From Embiotoca jacksoni (taxonomy: Eukaryota > Chordata > Actinopteri > Embiotocidae), in assembly GCA_022577435.1 (NCBI GenBank), contig JAKOON010000008.1, positions 2,830,001 to 2,894,000 on the forward strand: 64,000 nucleotides of DNA, read 5' to 3'. Numbering within the stretch: position 1 is the first letter of the stretch; every line of letters begins with the position of its first letter. Positions 13,171 to 25,053 of the stretch are shown piece by piece. The notes under the pieces were generated by a model. That model worked only from the letters and a program-made list of their open reading frames with translations. It was not told where the DNA came from and ran no database searches. Made by a program: the position numbers and the translations under genes.

Positions 13171-13255
<85 letters not shown>
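12959..13255. repeat. Two (CA)n microsatellites
   Basis: Pure AC runs at 12959-13017 and 13173-13255 flank a short unique segment with further CA/CAAATA variation (13018-13090). The HTHTHT and CVCVCV open frames here are translation artefacts. Confidence 0.95.
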
Positions 13256-13257
<2 letters not shown>

Positions 13258-14479
13258 ACACACATCGAGAAAGCTGGGAGCCATTTTGTTTCGTTGATAA
13301 GAGCTGGTTTTAGCCTGCAACCTCGTTATCATCAATCAGAGAGTAGAGAGAGAACAGACAGAAGGCGGTGGCTGAGTGAAAAAACAAAAAAACAGACAGC
13401 TGAACACAAATCTCGCCTGATTAATAGGGGAGGAATAGCTTCTAAAATGCTGCAATGCAACTCTCTCATTAGCGCTGGTCTCTGAGCAGACAAAGGACTC
13501 ATTTGGTAAAGGAGAAGATATGGAAATGTATAATGGCGACACAGGCGATATGTACTCCTCTGTCATCCTCTCTGCTCGGCAGTCGACACACGACTGTGCA
13601 ACCGCAAGGAGGAAAATGAGATGAGCCCTCAACTGTTTCTTTAAACAACCTTTTCAGAGGCACCCTAAAAACATCAATGTAGTGTGACCGAAATGCTGTA
13701 GAGTCTCAGGGAGAAGTAAAACGAAAAGATGTGTCGTTTCCGCCACGGGGGACTCCAGAAGGTAGTTAACAATTCATATTGAACCCTGGATGGACCCGGT
13801 GTTGCCGCCAACACAACTCAGACCAGATGTGATGGTTGAAAGATCTTTGTAGCACTCCAGGGAATTAGATTTCAGACTGATGAAGAAAAGCTCGGAGAAA
13901 AAAAGAGTTATGATTGAAATCAGGTCATTTCATTTGTGAAACTTTAACCAAACATTACAATGCACAGAACAACGGGAAATAAAACAGAGGATCGATGTCT
14001 AAATGTGTTGACTGAAGCAGATTCAATGAAAACAGATGTGCTGTTTACTTTTAGACATGCAAAAAATAAATCTCACATTCTTTTACTCCACTGGATTCTT
14101 CAAAACATGAAACCTACATGCTAACCCATCAATACTACAAGTCCAGTCTGTTTCTCTTGGGTGATTCTACCTGAAAGCTGGAAAGATGACACGACAGTCT
14201 TGTGTAAAGTTGAGTAAACCAAAAAAATGAATTGCATCACTTCAACAAGAAATCCCTCCTGAAATGCTCTCAAGATTACAGATTGATTTTTAACAGCGTA
14301 CGGTATCTGTTGTTACCACAGTGGGGATTGAGCTGTGCTGAGAAGGTATGTTTACTGTGACACAGCCAACCAGAAAATGCACATACAACAATAAAAGCAT
14401 AGAAAATTTGGCCCACCATAACCTTTAGTCAAATATTCTTCTTAATTAAAGTGTTTCTATGTTTTTGTTACCTTAAAAT

Positions 14480-14850
14480 GAGCCATCATCTCTACATAAG
14501 TCCTCCTCCACAGAGCCCCATGTTGCACCGCCATGTTTCTACAGTTGCCCAGAACGGACAGACCAAACACCGGATCAAGAGACGGCCTTTTCAGTTTTTG
14601 GCGAGTTCCCAGGCCAACATAGATCATCTTAACCACTAGGAAAGGGAGGGTGATGGAAAAGGTAAATGGACTGCACTTATATCGTGCCATTTTACCTCAG
14701 CGGTTTACAAACTGCTTTACAATTTTTGCCTCTCAGACACCTATTCACACACAAACTCACACACCAATAGCCACAGAGCTGCCATGCAACGTGTTCGTCT
14801 GCAATTGGGAGCAATGTGAATTCAGTGTCTTGCCCATGTCTGACATGAGG
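14480..14850 (+). repeat. Two adjacent non-coding teleost repeats
   Basis: The first part (about 14505-14640) carries GCCATGTTTCTACAGTTGCC, then CAGAACGGACAGACCAAACAC. This resembles a repeat I know from many percomorph genomes. The second part (14665-14850) carries ACTGCACTTATATCGTGCC, CAGCGGTTTACAAACTGC, ACACCTATTCACACACA and GTGTCTTGCCCATG, a degenerate copy of another very common fish repeat. Neither has a conserved reading frame. Confidence 0.6.
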
Positions 14851-14924
14851 AGCTTACAATACCAGTTGTAAGGCAACGGGTATTCAATTGGTCATTGTAT
14901 TAAGCTGGTGGACTGCAGGGGTTA

Positions 14925-15835
14925 AAATGGACTGTCAAGCTGAGGAAGGAGGTCTTTCAAGCTTGGTTGGCCCAGGGATTTTCTAAAGCAGCAGACAGGT
15001 AAGGTCAGAAGAGATGCGGCATCGGTGGTCACTGAAGCAATAACTCAGGTGCAGAGGGAGTTTGGGGAGGCATTGGAGAAGATGGCCTCAGGGAAGCTCT
15101 GTCAAACTGTCAATGACTCAGCGATGGAACCAGGACTAGGCTCAGATAGTGTTACGCAGTAGAAGGAAACTGCTGACCTTAACTGGGGATATTGTCAAGC
15201 AAAGAAAAGAAGTGAAGAACCTGAACCTTCCCAACAAGTTCTTTATGGAGGAACCAAAGTTCAAAAACCTCATCACATAGCTGACAGAGGGCTCTGGGGT
15301 ACTTAAGAAGGTCCTTAGTGCATGAGAAGGCACTAGGTGTAGGCATTGTTGGCCTGTCTTGGCTGACATAGAATAGTTTTCAATGCCGTGTCGAGGTCAG
15401 GGACAGTGCCCGTTGACTGGCAGTCCAAGGAGGTGGGTCCCAATTTTATAAAAAGAGGGACAAGAAGGCATGCTGCAATTATCACGGCCTCACACTGCTC
15501 AATCGACTGTCGAACCTCAGATCCAGGAGGAACAATGCAGAAGGTGTCCAGGTCATGGACAGTGGACCGGCTCTTTATCCATTCAGGTTTAGATGAGGGG
15601 CCAAGGGAGTTCCAGTCATCCAGTTTAATAGGGTCTAAAGATGAAGGATAGAGGCCTCAAAATTGCTCATCTGCTTTTTTCAGATGATTTCATTCTGTTG
15701 GCTTCACACATCAATATCCTCCAGAAGTAGCTGGACCATGTCCATGGGGAGAGGAATGTCGGGACTATCTTATTTTAGCCTGTTGCAATTATCACCCAGC
15801 TCCAGGATAAGCTGCAGAAAATGGATAGAAGGATC
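14925..15835 (+). pseudogene. Decayed non-LTR retrotransposon (reverse transcriptase relic)
   Basis: Plus-strand relic of a teleost LINE that encodes endonuclease and reverse transcriptase. Recognisable blocks are VPVDWQ and K.VGPNFIKRGTRRHAAIIT (RT block, about 15405-15485), then SNLRSRRNNAE with VKL-type linker sequence, and a corrupted F-DD motif (FFQMISFCWLH in one frame, DDFILLASH in another, near 15680-15710). The 3' end (GATAAGCTGCAGAAAATGGA, about 15811-15830) matches the tail typical of this family. The element is 5'-truncated, internally deleted between the RT blocks, and frameshifted many times. I place it in an RTE/Rex-like type, but the clade is uncertain. Confidence 0.7.
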
Positions 15836-18104
15836 TTTTTGTACTGTTGAAACAAACAAGAAATAATGTGTTGATGAGTGAACTGTAGAGGTGATGGTAC
15901 AGAAGGTGGAATTTGTTTCCTATGGACACAGTCACGCAAACTGTTTCCTCCTGCTTCTATTCTTTACACGAGACAAAGCTAACAGGCCCACAGCTCGAGC
16001 AGGAATTTTACTGTAAGCTACCTGCCAGTGCCAAACAACAAATTGACAAAGTTAGCAATTAGTGAGTGAATCAGGTAGAAACCAAACCGAGCTAAAAGTT
16101 AACCACATTGAAATGAATAGAATGGACAAAAAAATGGACTCCAAATTAATTCTAAAGGTGCTCTGTATTTGTTGGATGCAAAAATAAACCACTTTTTGCG
16201 AGGATTGCCAAAATAACTTCAACATTGATGGTCTTGTGTTTTTTTTTTCTACTGCCACAATATTGACCAACAAATCTGTTAATGCAGAAACAAACGTATA
16301 AATTATCGTATTTAAGGCTTTAATATGCAGAGGCTTTGAACTTACATGACTTTCTAAGGTCTGGGTTGCAGTACAGTGTGTTTCAGCTGTCAAATGCTCT
16401 TCCTTTAATATTAAATCATTCTTGGAAATCCACTATGCCGAGTGTCAAAGATGTGTTTGCCTGAGGGAAATCCAGCTCACGAGGCCAAAACACTGAATAC
16501 CTAAATACCGCACAGCAGAGTGGGATGGCAGGATCCGAGACTTCAGAGTTGCCACTAAGCTGAGGTTTAGGGGTGAAATAGAAAAAGAGGATCAGTGGAG
16601 GCATCCTGATACTCACAGCACCGCTCTGATCATTAATTAAATCCTTTGAATACCACTGAGTTTAGCCTCCAAGTTTCTCCACTGAATTGATGTGGAAATT
16701 AGAGGAATGTATTCATAAATTAAGCAGAATAAATTTAAAACATTCAATGAAGAATTTAAAGTTAACTTCAGGTCCCTTGTAGGAGTGTTTAAAAAACAGA
16801 GGAAGTTTGCGCTATCATTGAAGTATGTGGTTTTGGCAAGAATTGGCCTGTAGAGACAGCAGGGTGGCTAGAGCATAATTTCACACACTGAACTCAGACT
16901 AAGAGCTTTAAATATGAAAATGAAAACAAAATAAACTCTCTCGCCTAACAAACTTGGGGGTCCAAGTCTGTTAAAAAAAAAAAAAAGGTTCATTCTAAGA
17001 TGATAAAGCTGCTGTTTTATTGTTATTATTACCATCACAGTGATAAAAAAATTCTATAAAGAGTCATCTTTTAGTCTATGTTGTTTCAATAGGGTAGTGT
17101 CTCAGGGTTTTCCAAATAAGGACTCAATTAGGGGCTTGAAAAATAAATGCATTCTCAGTGAAATTTAAATCAACAAAGAGCGACTGGTTAGCAGGATAAA
17201 TGCTGGAATGTGAGTGGGTGTGACTGTTTCTGTGGAGGAAAGAAGAAATAAGCATTAAATAAAAAATAAAGTGAGACAAATGGGGGACAAAGATGCAGGT
17301 GAATGTATCTCTCATAGGGGAGGGACAGAGTCAGAGAGCTGCGTTGGTTATTTGTTTTGTCTCAGTCTAATAATGCTGTCTGTTTCGACCGTGTGAATGA
17401 GCGCAAAAACCTCAGGCGCTTCTCCGTGACAGGAAGAACAAACACGTTTGTTTACCTGTGTGCGCACCAACAAGCACACGATGACTAATGAAAGAGGCAC
17501 ATTAATAAATAGAGATGGCACACATCTGTCAGGGAAACCAAACAAATTGGAATAAATAACTCCACGAGAGTAGAAACACACTTTTGGATGGAGAGAAAAA
17601 CATTTGTTTTTATATGACACACTGTATTTTGCTGCTACAATAAAGGGCCAGAAGGTGTTTTGTATTATTTAGGACAGCAGATATATAAGCTTCTCTGAAT
17701 TATCTACAAGATAAAATCAACATTATAAAATGATGAATGAAAAACTTGCAGTTTATGATACTGAAATCTGGCCTCTCAACAATAAAAAACAGCATGAAAC
17801 CATAATCCACACAGACAAGACGATGGTAAGAAAGAAATAAAGGCCATGTGGAAGAGGGGCATGCTGTTAAGAAGTGCTACGGTCCGTCTCGGGCAGCAGG
17901 CCGGGCTGGCAGGAGTTTGCAGCAGGCGTGTCTGCTGCGCGCTGTCCCTCAGAGATACGGCTGCGCTAAATTTGACAAAGTGAAAAGCCATTTGCTGCCG
18001 CGAGTTCCAGCAGAACAGAAATGAATTTCAGCTCCGCTTCATTTGACTTTTTTCCCCCAAATTAAAAGCACTGAGTTGTGACACAAGATGAGAAGCGCAT
18101 CTGA

Positions 18105-19140
18105 GATCTTTCTCTTTTTTTCTCTCTCTTTCATTCCCTCCTTGTTTTCAGGCTTTTGTCCTTTTTTTTTTTTTTTTTTTTACTTTGTTCCTTCATTCCA
18201 TATTTCAATAATTTTCCAATGTTTTCTGTTTCATCATTCAAACCTAATTTCTTCCCTCATTGTCTTTCTATCTTTTTTTCATTCTATTCCTCAACCTTTT
18301 TCTTATTCTTCCTTTCTGCTTTCCATCCTTGTTTTTTTCATCCATTTTTCTTTCTTCCTGTCCTTCGATCCCAGTTCTTCTCCCCTTCCTTCCATCTGTC
18401 CTTTTCACCGACCTTTCCTTTTTTTTTTCTCCTTATCTGTCCTTCTTGTTTGTCCAAATTCCTTCCTGCCTTCCATCCTCCTGCCCTTTCACCCAACCTT
18501 CAGCCCATCCTTTCCTACTTCCAAGTTTATATATTTTTGCCTTATCTTTTTTCATTTTGTTTATTTACATATTTCTTGTTGTTGCCTTCTATCCTTCCTG
18601 CATTTTCTGATTTCCTTCAATCTTGTTCTTCCCTCTGCATTTCTTGTGTTCTTCCCACACTTGTACATCCTTCTTGCATTCCATCTCTCTACTCTCTCAT
18701 CTCAAATTCTGTCCATCCTTCTTTCCTCCCACCTTTAATCTTGCTACCTTTTCTTTTTCCTTTTGTTTCTTCCTTATTTTCCTTCTGCCCTCCTTCTGTC
18801 CTTCCTGCCTTCCCTCCTTTTTTCTTATTCTGTCCATCCTTCCTTCCTCCCACTTTGAATTTTGATGCCTTTTCTTTTGTTTGTTCCTTCTTCTCCTTCT
18901 GCCCTTGCTGCCTCCCCTCATTTCTTGTTGTTCTTGCTTCCTTCTATCTTTCTCAGTTGCATCATTCATTCTTTCTTCCTTTGCTCTTTGTCCTTCTGTG
19001 CTTCCTTCCTTCCATCCAACCTGCCTCATCTGTCCTCTTTGATTTTGACCTTTTTTAATTCGATCTTTCTGTCCTCCTCTGCGTCCTTCCATCACTCCTC
19101 TCTGATGTCCTTCTTTGCCTCTCTTCCCTGCTTTGTTTCC
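18105..19140. repeat. 1-kb polypyrimidine tract with a 121-bp tandem
   Basis: The plus strand is almost all C and T (TTCC, CTTCC and CCTTCTGTCC units) for about 1 kb. A longer unit is visible: ATTCTGTCCATCCTT begins at 18706 and again at 18827 with closely similar sequence following, a 121-bp period. The long F/S/P-rich plus-strand frames (18088-18738, 18156-19058) and the R/K/E-rich minus frame (18697-19095) come from base composition, not from a gene. Confidence 0.85.
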
Positions 19141-19548
19141 TCTTCTACCTTTGTGTCGTCTGGCACCTCACTGCTTCATTCCTCAGTCTTACCATCACTC
19201 AGGTGTCTTACACTGTCTACAAACCTACAGCATTTCAATCAAAAAGCTGGTGCCAGTAATATAACATACATTCAAGCACATTCTGATACTGGCTGCAAAT
19301 GACGTGAACCAGCAGCAGATTTATGAGCACAATTGTAGCTCTGAAAATCAAGAAGCTGTTAAAGCATCACCACCTCTGATTAATGTTGTGTATCCAACGG
19401 AGACGTCAGGAATTTTTTTTAAATTTCTTCCCATATTTTTTACAACTGACAGAAAATCTTTGACCACTTGGTTCTTATTATGTATTTATGGAGTCTACAA
19501 GGTCAGCAATTTGTCAAAGTACAAGAAAACGTTAATTTCCTGCTGTGT

Positions 19549-19552
<4 letters not shown>

Positions 19553-19606
<54 letters not shown>
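19553..19606. repeat. (CA)n microsatellite
   Basis: About 27 uninterrupted CA units. Confidence 0.97.
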
Positions 19607-19608
<2 letters not shown>

Positions 19609-20773
19609 TTTAGAACTATGGTGCCAAATGTTGTTTTTTCCCTCCAGACAAATCTCTTTGTCTGTCAATAACACACACTCATTTATCAACTGATTGACAG
19701 ACACCATTTTGAATACTATTTTCTCTTACTTATCAACATTCAGTGATTTTACTAAAACTTAAAAGTGAAAAACAAAAAAAACAAATGTAAAATGAGACTT
19801 GGCGAGAATATTTCAAGGTCAGATACCTTCCAGTGCGCCGGCTGGAGAAACGCAGCACGAGGGAGGCAGCCTCCAGCGAGCATCACATCACAAAGGAATA
19901 AAACATTCAAAGACTTTCAAAAAGTTAAAAAGCAAGCAGGGGAATTTATCCACCACCACTCCCCTCCTTCTACCCCCCCCCCAAAAAAAAAGAAAAAAAG
20001 AATAACTATTTGAATGAAATATAATCCCTTCTCTTCATGCCCCTGCACAGAGGAATGACTGTGGGCTCTATATCGTCCTCGGGAAGTCGGTCTCTGTGCA
20101 GCTCAGAGATTCATATTTTGATGAGGGTATTTCAAAGTGTCAGGGGTTTTAGCAGAAATACGTTGGGGAAGAAGGGGGGAAGAAAACATGAAAGAAATGC
20201 TAAGTCATTTTCAATCCGGCCTGCGGGAGAGGGAAAATGTCTCCTGTGTATGTTTTTCAAGTCAGATCTTCTCAAAAGGTCGACTGGTGGTAATAACGAC
20301 AAAAACCATGACGGGAATCTGTCGCAGTTTTAAGGTGAACACAACAGATGGAAGAGGAGGTGATGAAGCAGGAGTTTGATTTAGGGAAATACTTTCAGTC
20401 TGAAAATGTGGTGGAAAAAAAAAGAAGCGTCAGACGTGGAGATGAGAAGGGAGGGAGGGAGGGAGACAGATGGAAGACGGAGGGTGGAATCACCTCCACA
20501 GAGGAGAAGCAAGTGAAGAATTGGATCGCATGCTGCTGGCCGGTGTAATTGCAAAGGCGCCCTGACTGAGAGAGTAATACATTGTTCCTCAGACTCAGCT
20601 CAGAAATATTATCCTCTGCCGGAGGAATCCTTATGAGTGAAGAAAAAATAATCAATTGATATTAAAGGCAAGCCACTGTGTGAGCTACAGGAGCCTCGGC
20701 TTGTCAGAGCAGCCCAGTTTGATATCATGCCTGGAGAGCCGGGGAGGCTGGGACAGATAAGTGGCCTGATTAC

Positions 20774-20776
<3 letters not shown>

Positions 20777-20848
<72 letters not shown>
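20777..20848. repeat. (TG)n microsatellite
   Basis: About 36 uninterrupted TG units. Confidence 0.97.
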
Positions 20849-20851
<3 letters not shown>

Positions 20852-21246
20852 GGGAGGATAATGATATGAGTGCCGCAGTGGAAAATAAATATACATGCAG
20901 GCACATATGAAAATCAAATACCCGATGGTGACAGGTTTCACAGTTGTGCAGGTGATGTTTTTTTTAAATTTTTGTGTGTGTTTGTGTCAATGTAAATCTG
21001 GATAATGCCTTATATTTCCATCCCCTTTACAAGTCATTTCAAAATACAACAGCAAGACGCTCTCCGGCTCTCTAATCTGCCAGCGTTGCTCTGAATGAAT
21101 CCTGATGCACACACGCAGCCTGACGATGACCCTGGTCGCTGTGCCAGGCCGCACTCACCCGTCCACACACAAAAAGATGCACAACAGCGTGCACGCGTAA
21201 TTACAAACTTTAGGGAACAGATGGGCTTTATGGTTTCTAATGTGCT

Positions 21247-21250
<4 letters not shown>

Positions 21251-21318
<68 letters not shown>
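21251..21318. repeat. (CA)n microsatellite
   Basis: About 34 uninterrupted CA units. Confidence 0.97.
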
Positions 21319-21322
<4 letters not shown>

Positions 21323-21842
21323 AGCTCTGAAACGCTCGACAAATAAACAAACTACACTGCTGTGCTTGTTGCCAAATGAGCAGCTCTGAACCAGTCCCAT
21401 CGTTTCCCTTTGGACACGTGTGCGAGCCAAGGTGAAATCAGATGTGTTTGTAATGGCTAAAAACCTCAGAGTGCGCAGCTGTTATTACACCGGGGACATG
21501 GCAGCCACTTACCATCCGCAAGCTGAAGTGCCAAGGCCACTACAGGAACAGCAGTCAGTCTGTGGTCTGTATGTGGTACAGATTAAATAAACTCTCATTA
21601 CCTCCAGTCATTCTGTTAATACTCTGTGATACTGCTACAAACTCGGTGAGCTTTGATGAAGAATTGATGCTGCGTTTTCTGACTGATGACATCAGTAGAT
21701 GCTTTTGAAGATAACCCTTCAGTGAAAGTTGATGATTTATCCAATTCATTTCTCCAACACCAAAGGATCATGTGACAGGGTATGAAAGTATACTGAGCTC
21801 ATGGTGTTTGACACTTCATCAGCTGCCATGTTTCTGATCAAC

Positions 21843-22016
21843 CCAGTATCACGGCAAAACGTGAAATAGTCACTTTTGTTGCCTGTGGGATCTTAGTCAC
21901 ATGATCCCGAGACACTTGACATTTTCATGCGTGTAAATTTCACACTTTCAAAACATGTGACTTTCACGCCTAGACAGCCCAAAGCGTGGCTATTTCACAT
22001 TTTACTGTAGTGGACC
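21843..22016. repeat. Imperfect inverted-repeat (MITE-like) element
   Basis: The left arm CGGCAAAACGTGAAATAGTC (about 21853-21872) is the near reverse complement of the right arm GGCTATTTCACATTTTACTG (about 21988-22007). The roughly 110-bp centre is rich in TCAC/GTGA motifs. It has no coding capacity. It looks like a small non-autonomous, hairpin-forming mobile element, but I cannot fix its family or its target duplication. Confidence 0.5.
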
Positions 22017-24839
22017 AGCGTGTCTATTACAAGCTTAAAATGTGTTTTTTTTGTTTGAACAGGGATATACAATGTACCTTTGCAGTTCAGTTTTGCAGAG
22101 GGAACAGAAGATATGTGGTTACCCTCAGACCTTGTTCTCTCTTTTTCTCCCTACTTCCTTAGAAAAAAGAAAAATTAAAGTGAGGATGGTGGACTGTGTC
22201 CACCGCAGTGCTCTCCACGGTGCTGTTCCTGTTGCCGAGTAGCAGCTATAAGGATTTATCCTGGGCTGCCACCTCTGCTCACAGCAGTGGAAATTTCTGG
22301 CCAATAAATGACTACGTTTCATCTGTGACTTCTCCTGCTTCCTAACATATACTTACATACCCCCACTGTTGTTGATTCCTGATTGCTGAATCCTGCATGT
22401 GTCAGACTTATACTTATCTTCTGGGTTTTTTCATAATCTTACATTGACACACTCCCAAGTTTTAATTAGATAGACTTGTTGGCTGAAGTATTACTATTTG
22501 CCAGGATCATTTCCTGAGTGCATTTTCAGTCTCCTGCCTGCATTCAAACAGGTGAGCTGTTCTGGCTAAAACGCACTTGTTGGGTAAAGATACCCAACAG
22601 GAGAGAGGAGCTACAGTTCAGATGCTTCCCTCACTCACTCGCTGGATATTAGCAGACTGCCTAGAATGGTGGTCCTTTGTTGGAAGCAGCGACCACAGAG
22701 CTATCATAATATAAATAAATATTCAACGGACAACTGAATATCAGGATGAGTTGTTGAATATGCAATAAAAACAGCACCCTAATGCTAGGTTCAAACTACT
22801 TTTAGACAATATAGTTGCCTAATAAAAAGGTAAGATTTCCTATTAAGAGAGTCATATATCCTTGAGAGACATGACAGACTACACACTGGTCTCCAACCAA
22901 TCACAGTCTGTTGTCTTTCAGCATCTACATGATGTCATTGGGAAGGGGATGCCAGGGACCAAGTACTGGCATCATGAGGGTTTCTTACTGACTCTCCTGT
23001 GCCTAAAAAAACCCCAAAAAGCTGGTGAGACACGTGGATCCACTGGGTGGTACACAAGAGCCACGCTGTAAGGCCCAACAACTGCACTGCAACTGGGCAC
23101 AGGTCCAAAACACTGCCATTTCATTTAATTGTATTAGAGACAGCAGTTCGTACAGATACACATCAAATTACAATGATGTATTTCATGTAAAGACAATTGT
23201 TGGTGTCTGCTGTGGGGAAGAAGTACTTGGTAGATTTAGTTTGCTGCATAGTGGTAGATGGCCTGACAAACTGGGGAACCTCTTTTACTTTGTTGTGCCA
23301 CGATCGGCAAATGTCACAACATTTTGTTCTGGAGGTTGTGTAACAACACAATGTGAGGGAAGGTAAAACAAACATTCTGACCAGCTAGTTTTTCAGTTGA
23401 GGTGTCCAAGATGTGGCATCGGTTGTTATCTACCATGATGCACCACAAGCAATAAAACCGTAAACGTTCATGCCGTACGGCCTTCATCTTTTAGTTCAGG
23501 CTATTATCATACTGATATCTGAACTTGACAACAGAAAAAGCAAAGACGAAAATATTTATTAAAATTTGTATTCAGTCAAGGTGTCCCATTTAAAGGCTTT
23601 AAAATGCCAGCTGGTTTCAATCTGACAAGACACACTGATTACACTAGGTACTAGAGACAACACATGTAAACTTTATACAATAAAATGGTGAAAAATACGT
23701 TATCACACATCAAGAAATTACAAATAATGGTTACATACAGTATAAGGAGGTAGGTCAGACCTCTTTCTGGACACCTTTCCCTTCCATTAAATACCTTCTA
23801 TTTATGAGGCACAATAAATTATAGGTATCTTTCTATTGGCAGGTTATACATTTTTTTAACAGCAACCACCTTAGGTTTCCATGGATACACACATAAGATA
23901 CAAAATAAATACTCAAAGCTGCCAGAATAAGTCATGATCTTCTCTTTTTTGTGCACAAAGCACATCATTTGCATTTTTAGTATGCCAAATTCTTAAATAC
24001 CAAAGGACCAGGCTTTAAAGCACGATGTGTTTTATCTCTCAAGAAATGGTGTCAATGTTTTGTTTGCTGCAATAATCTTTGGGGTTAAAGCGGAACCAGA
24101 GAGTGCAGGTGTGAGTGTTGTGAGAAGTCCCCCTATCGTAAAACCTAGGCTTGTACACTGTCAGCAGTACCCGCCAACAGGCAGGTAATGGAAGCCAAGA
24201 CGCTGCCGCTCAGCACACCTGGCTCTGAGCATTCAGCTACTGCTTTGAATCCAGCAGCAGGAGGCGATGATGTACCTGAATGTGCGAGGGACGTGTCAGC
24301 CTTTTGTTCAAGTGAGGGTTCGGATGAATCGAGCACAGCAGGTTCAAACATTTGATGTCTGCTCAAACTCCCGGAGGTTCTGCATCCTGGAAGCTTGCTT
24401 TTCCTTTTGTCTCACTGAGATACATTAACATGAAACAGGAAGGTACCGAACACCAGAGCTGACCAATAGCACTGAGAGTGAAGCAAAGAAACAAGAGGAG
24501 CCAAACCAATCAGACTTTGATAATGGGGTCCGTGGCACAGAGAACAGCGTGTAACCCCGAAAAAGAAGCAGAGGTATGTCTGAGACGGACAGAAACACAC
24601 ACAAGATGTGAGAATACACAACAGCAGTACGGGCATGTATTGGAGGACAAGCATGGTTGGTGTGTCAGGTGTTAATGCATGCAAAGTGTGTGAGTGTGGA
24701 GGAGTGATGTCCATTTCCCTGCAGGTTAAGGTCAGTAGCCATCTCTCTAGGGCTTTTACTGTCACAGACCACTGGGCTGGACATTTCCTGCCCGACACCA
24801 GGCCATTTGGCAAACAGCAGGGTTTAGCACACTCTCAAT

Positions 24840-25053
24840 CTGTGTGTCTGTGTGTGTGTGTGTGTGTGCATGTCTGTGTGTGTGAGCGAGGCACACAAAA
24901 GCGAAAGGAAAATGAGAAAATGCGTGCATGTTGGCGCGGATATGTGTGACTCAGTTCGCTTGTATGAAATGGAGGATGAGCATGTAAGTCTGAGTATAGT
25001 GTGGTTTTGTGTGTGTGTGTGTGCGTGTGTGTGCGTGTGTGTGTGTGTGTGTG
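24840..25053. repeat. Impure (TG)n tracts
   Basis: Two interrupted TG runs (about 24840-24887 and 25005-25053, the second with CG interruptions such as GTGTGCGTGTG) are separated by unique sequence. Confidence 0.9.

Noticed and set aside
12877..13265. Open frames made of HTHTHT or CVCVCV (also at 11.3, 19.5, 20.8, 21.3, 30.5, 38.6, 46.1, 48.3 and 52.7 kb)
   Set aside because: They are translations of (CA)n/(GT)n microsatellites on both strands and in overlapping frames.
18088..19302. Long F/S/P/L-rich plus-strand frames (up to 300 residues) resembling a membrane protein
   Set aside because: Pure pyrimidine composition removes stop codons. There are three overlapping frames of similar type and an underlying tandem repeat, and no family resemblance.
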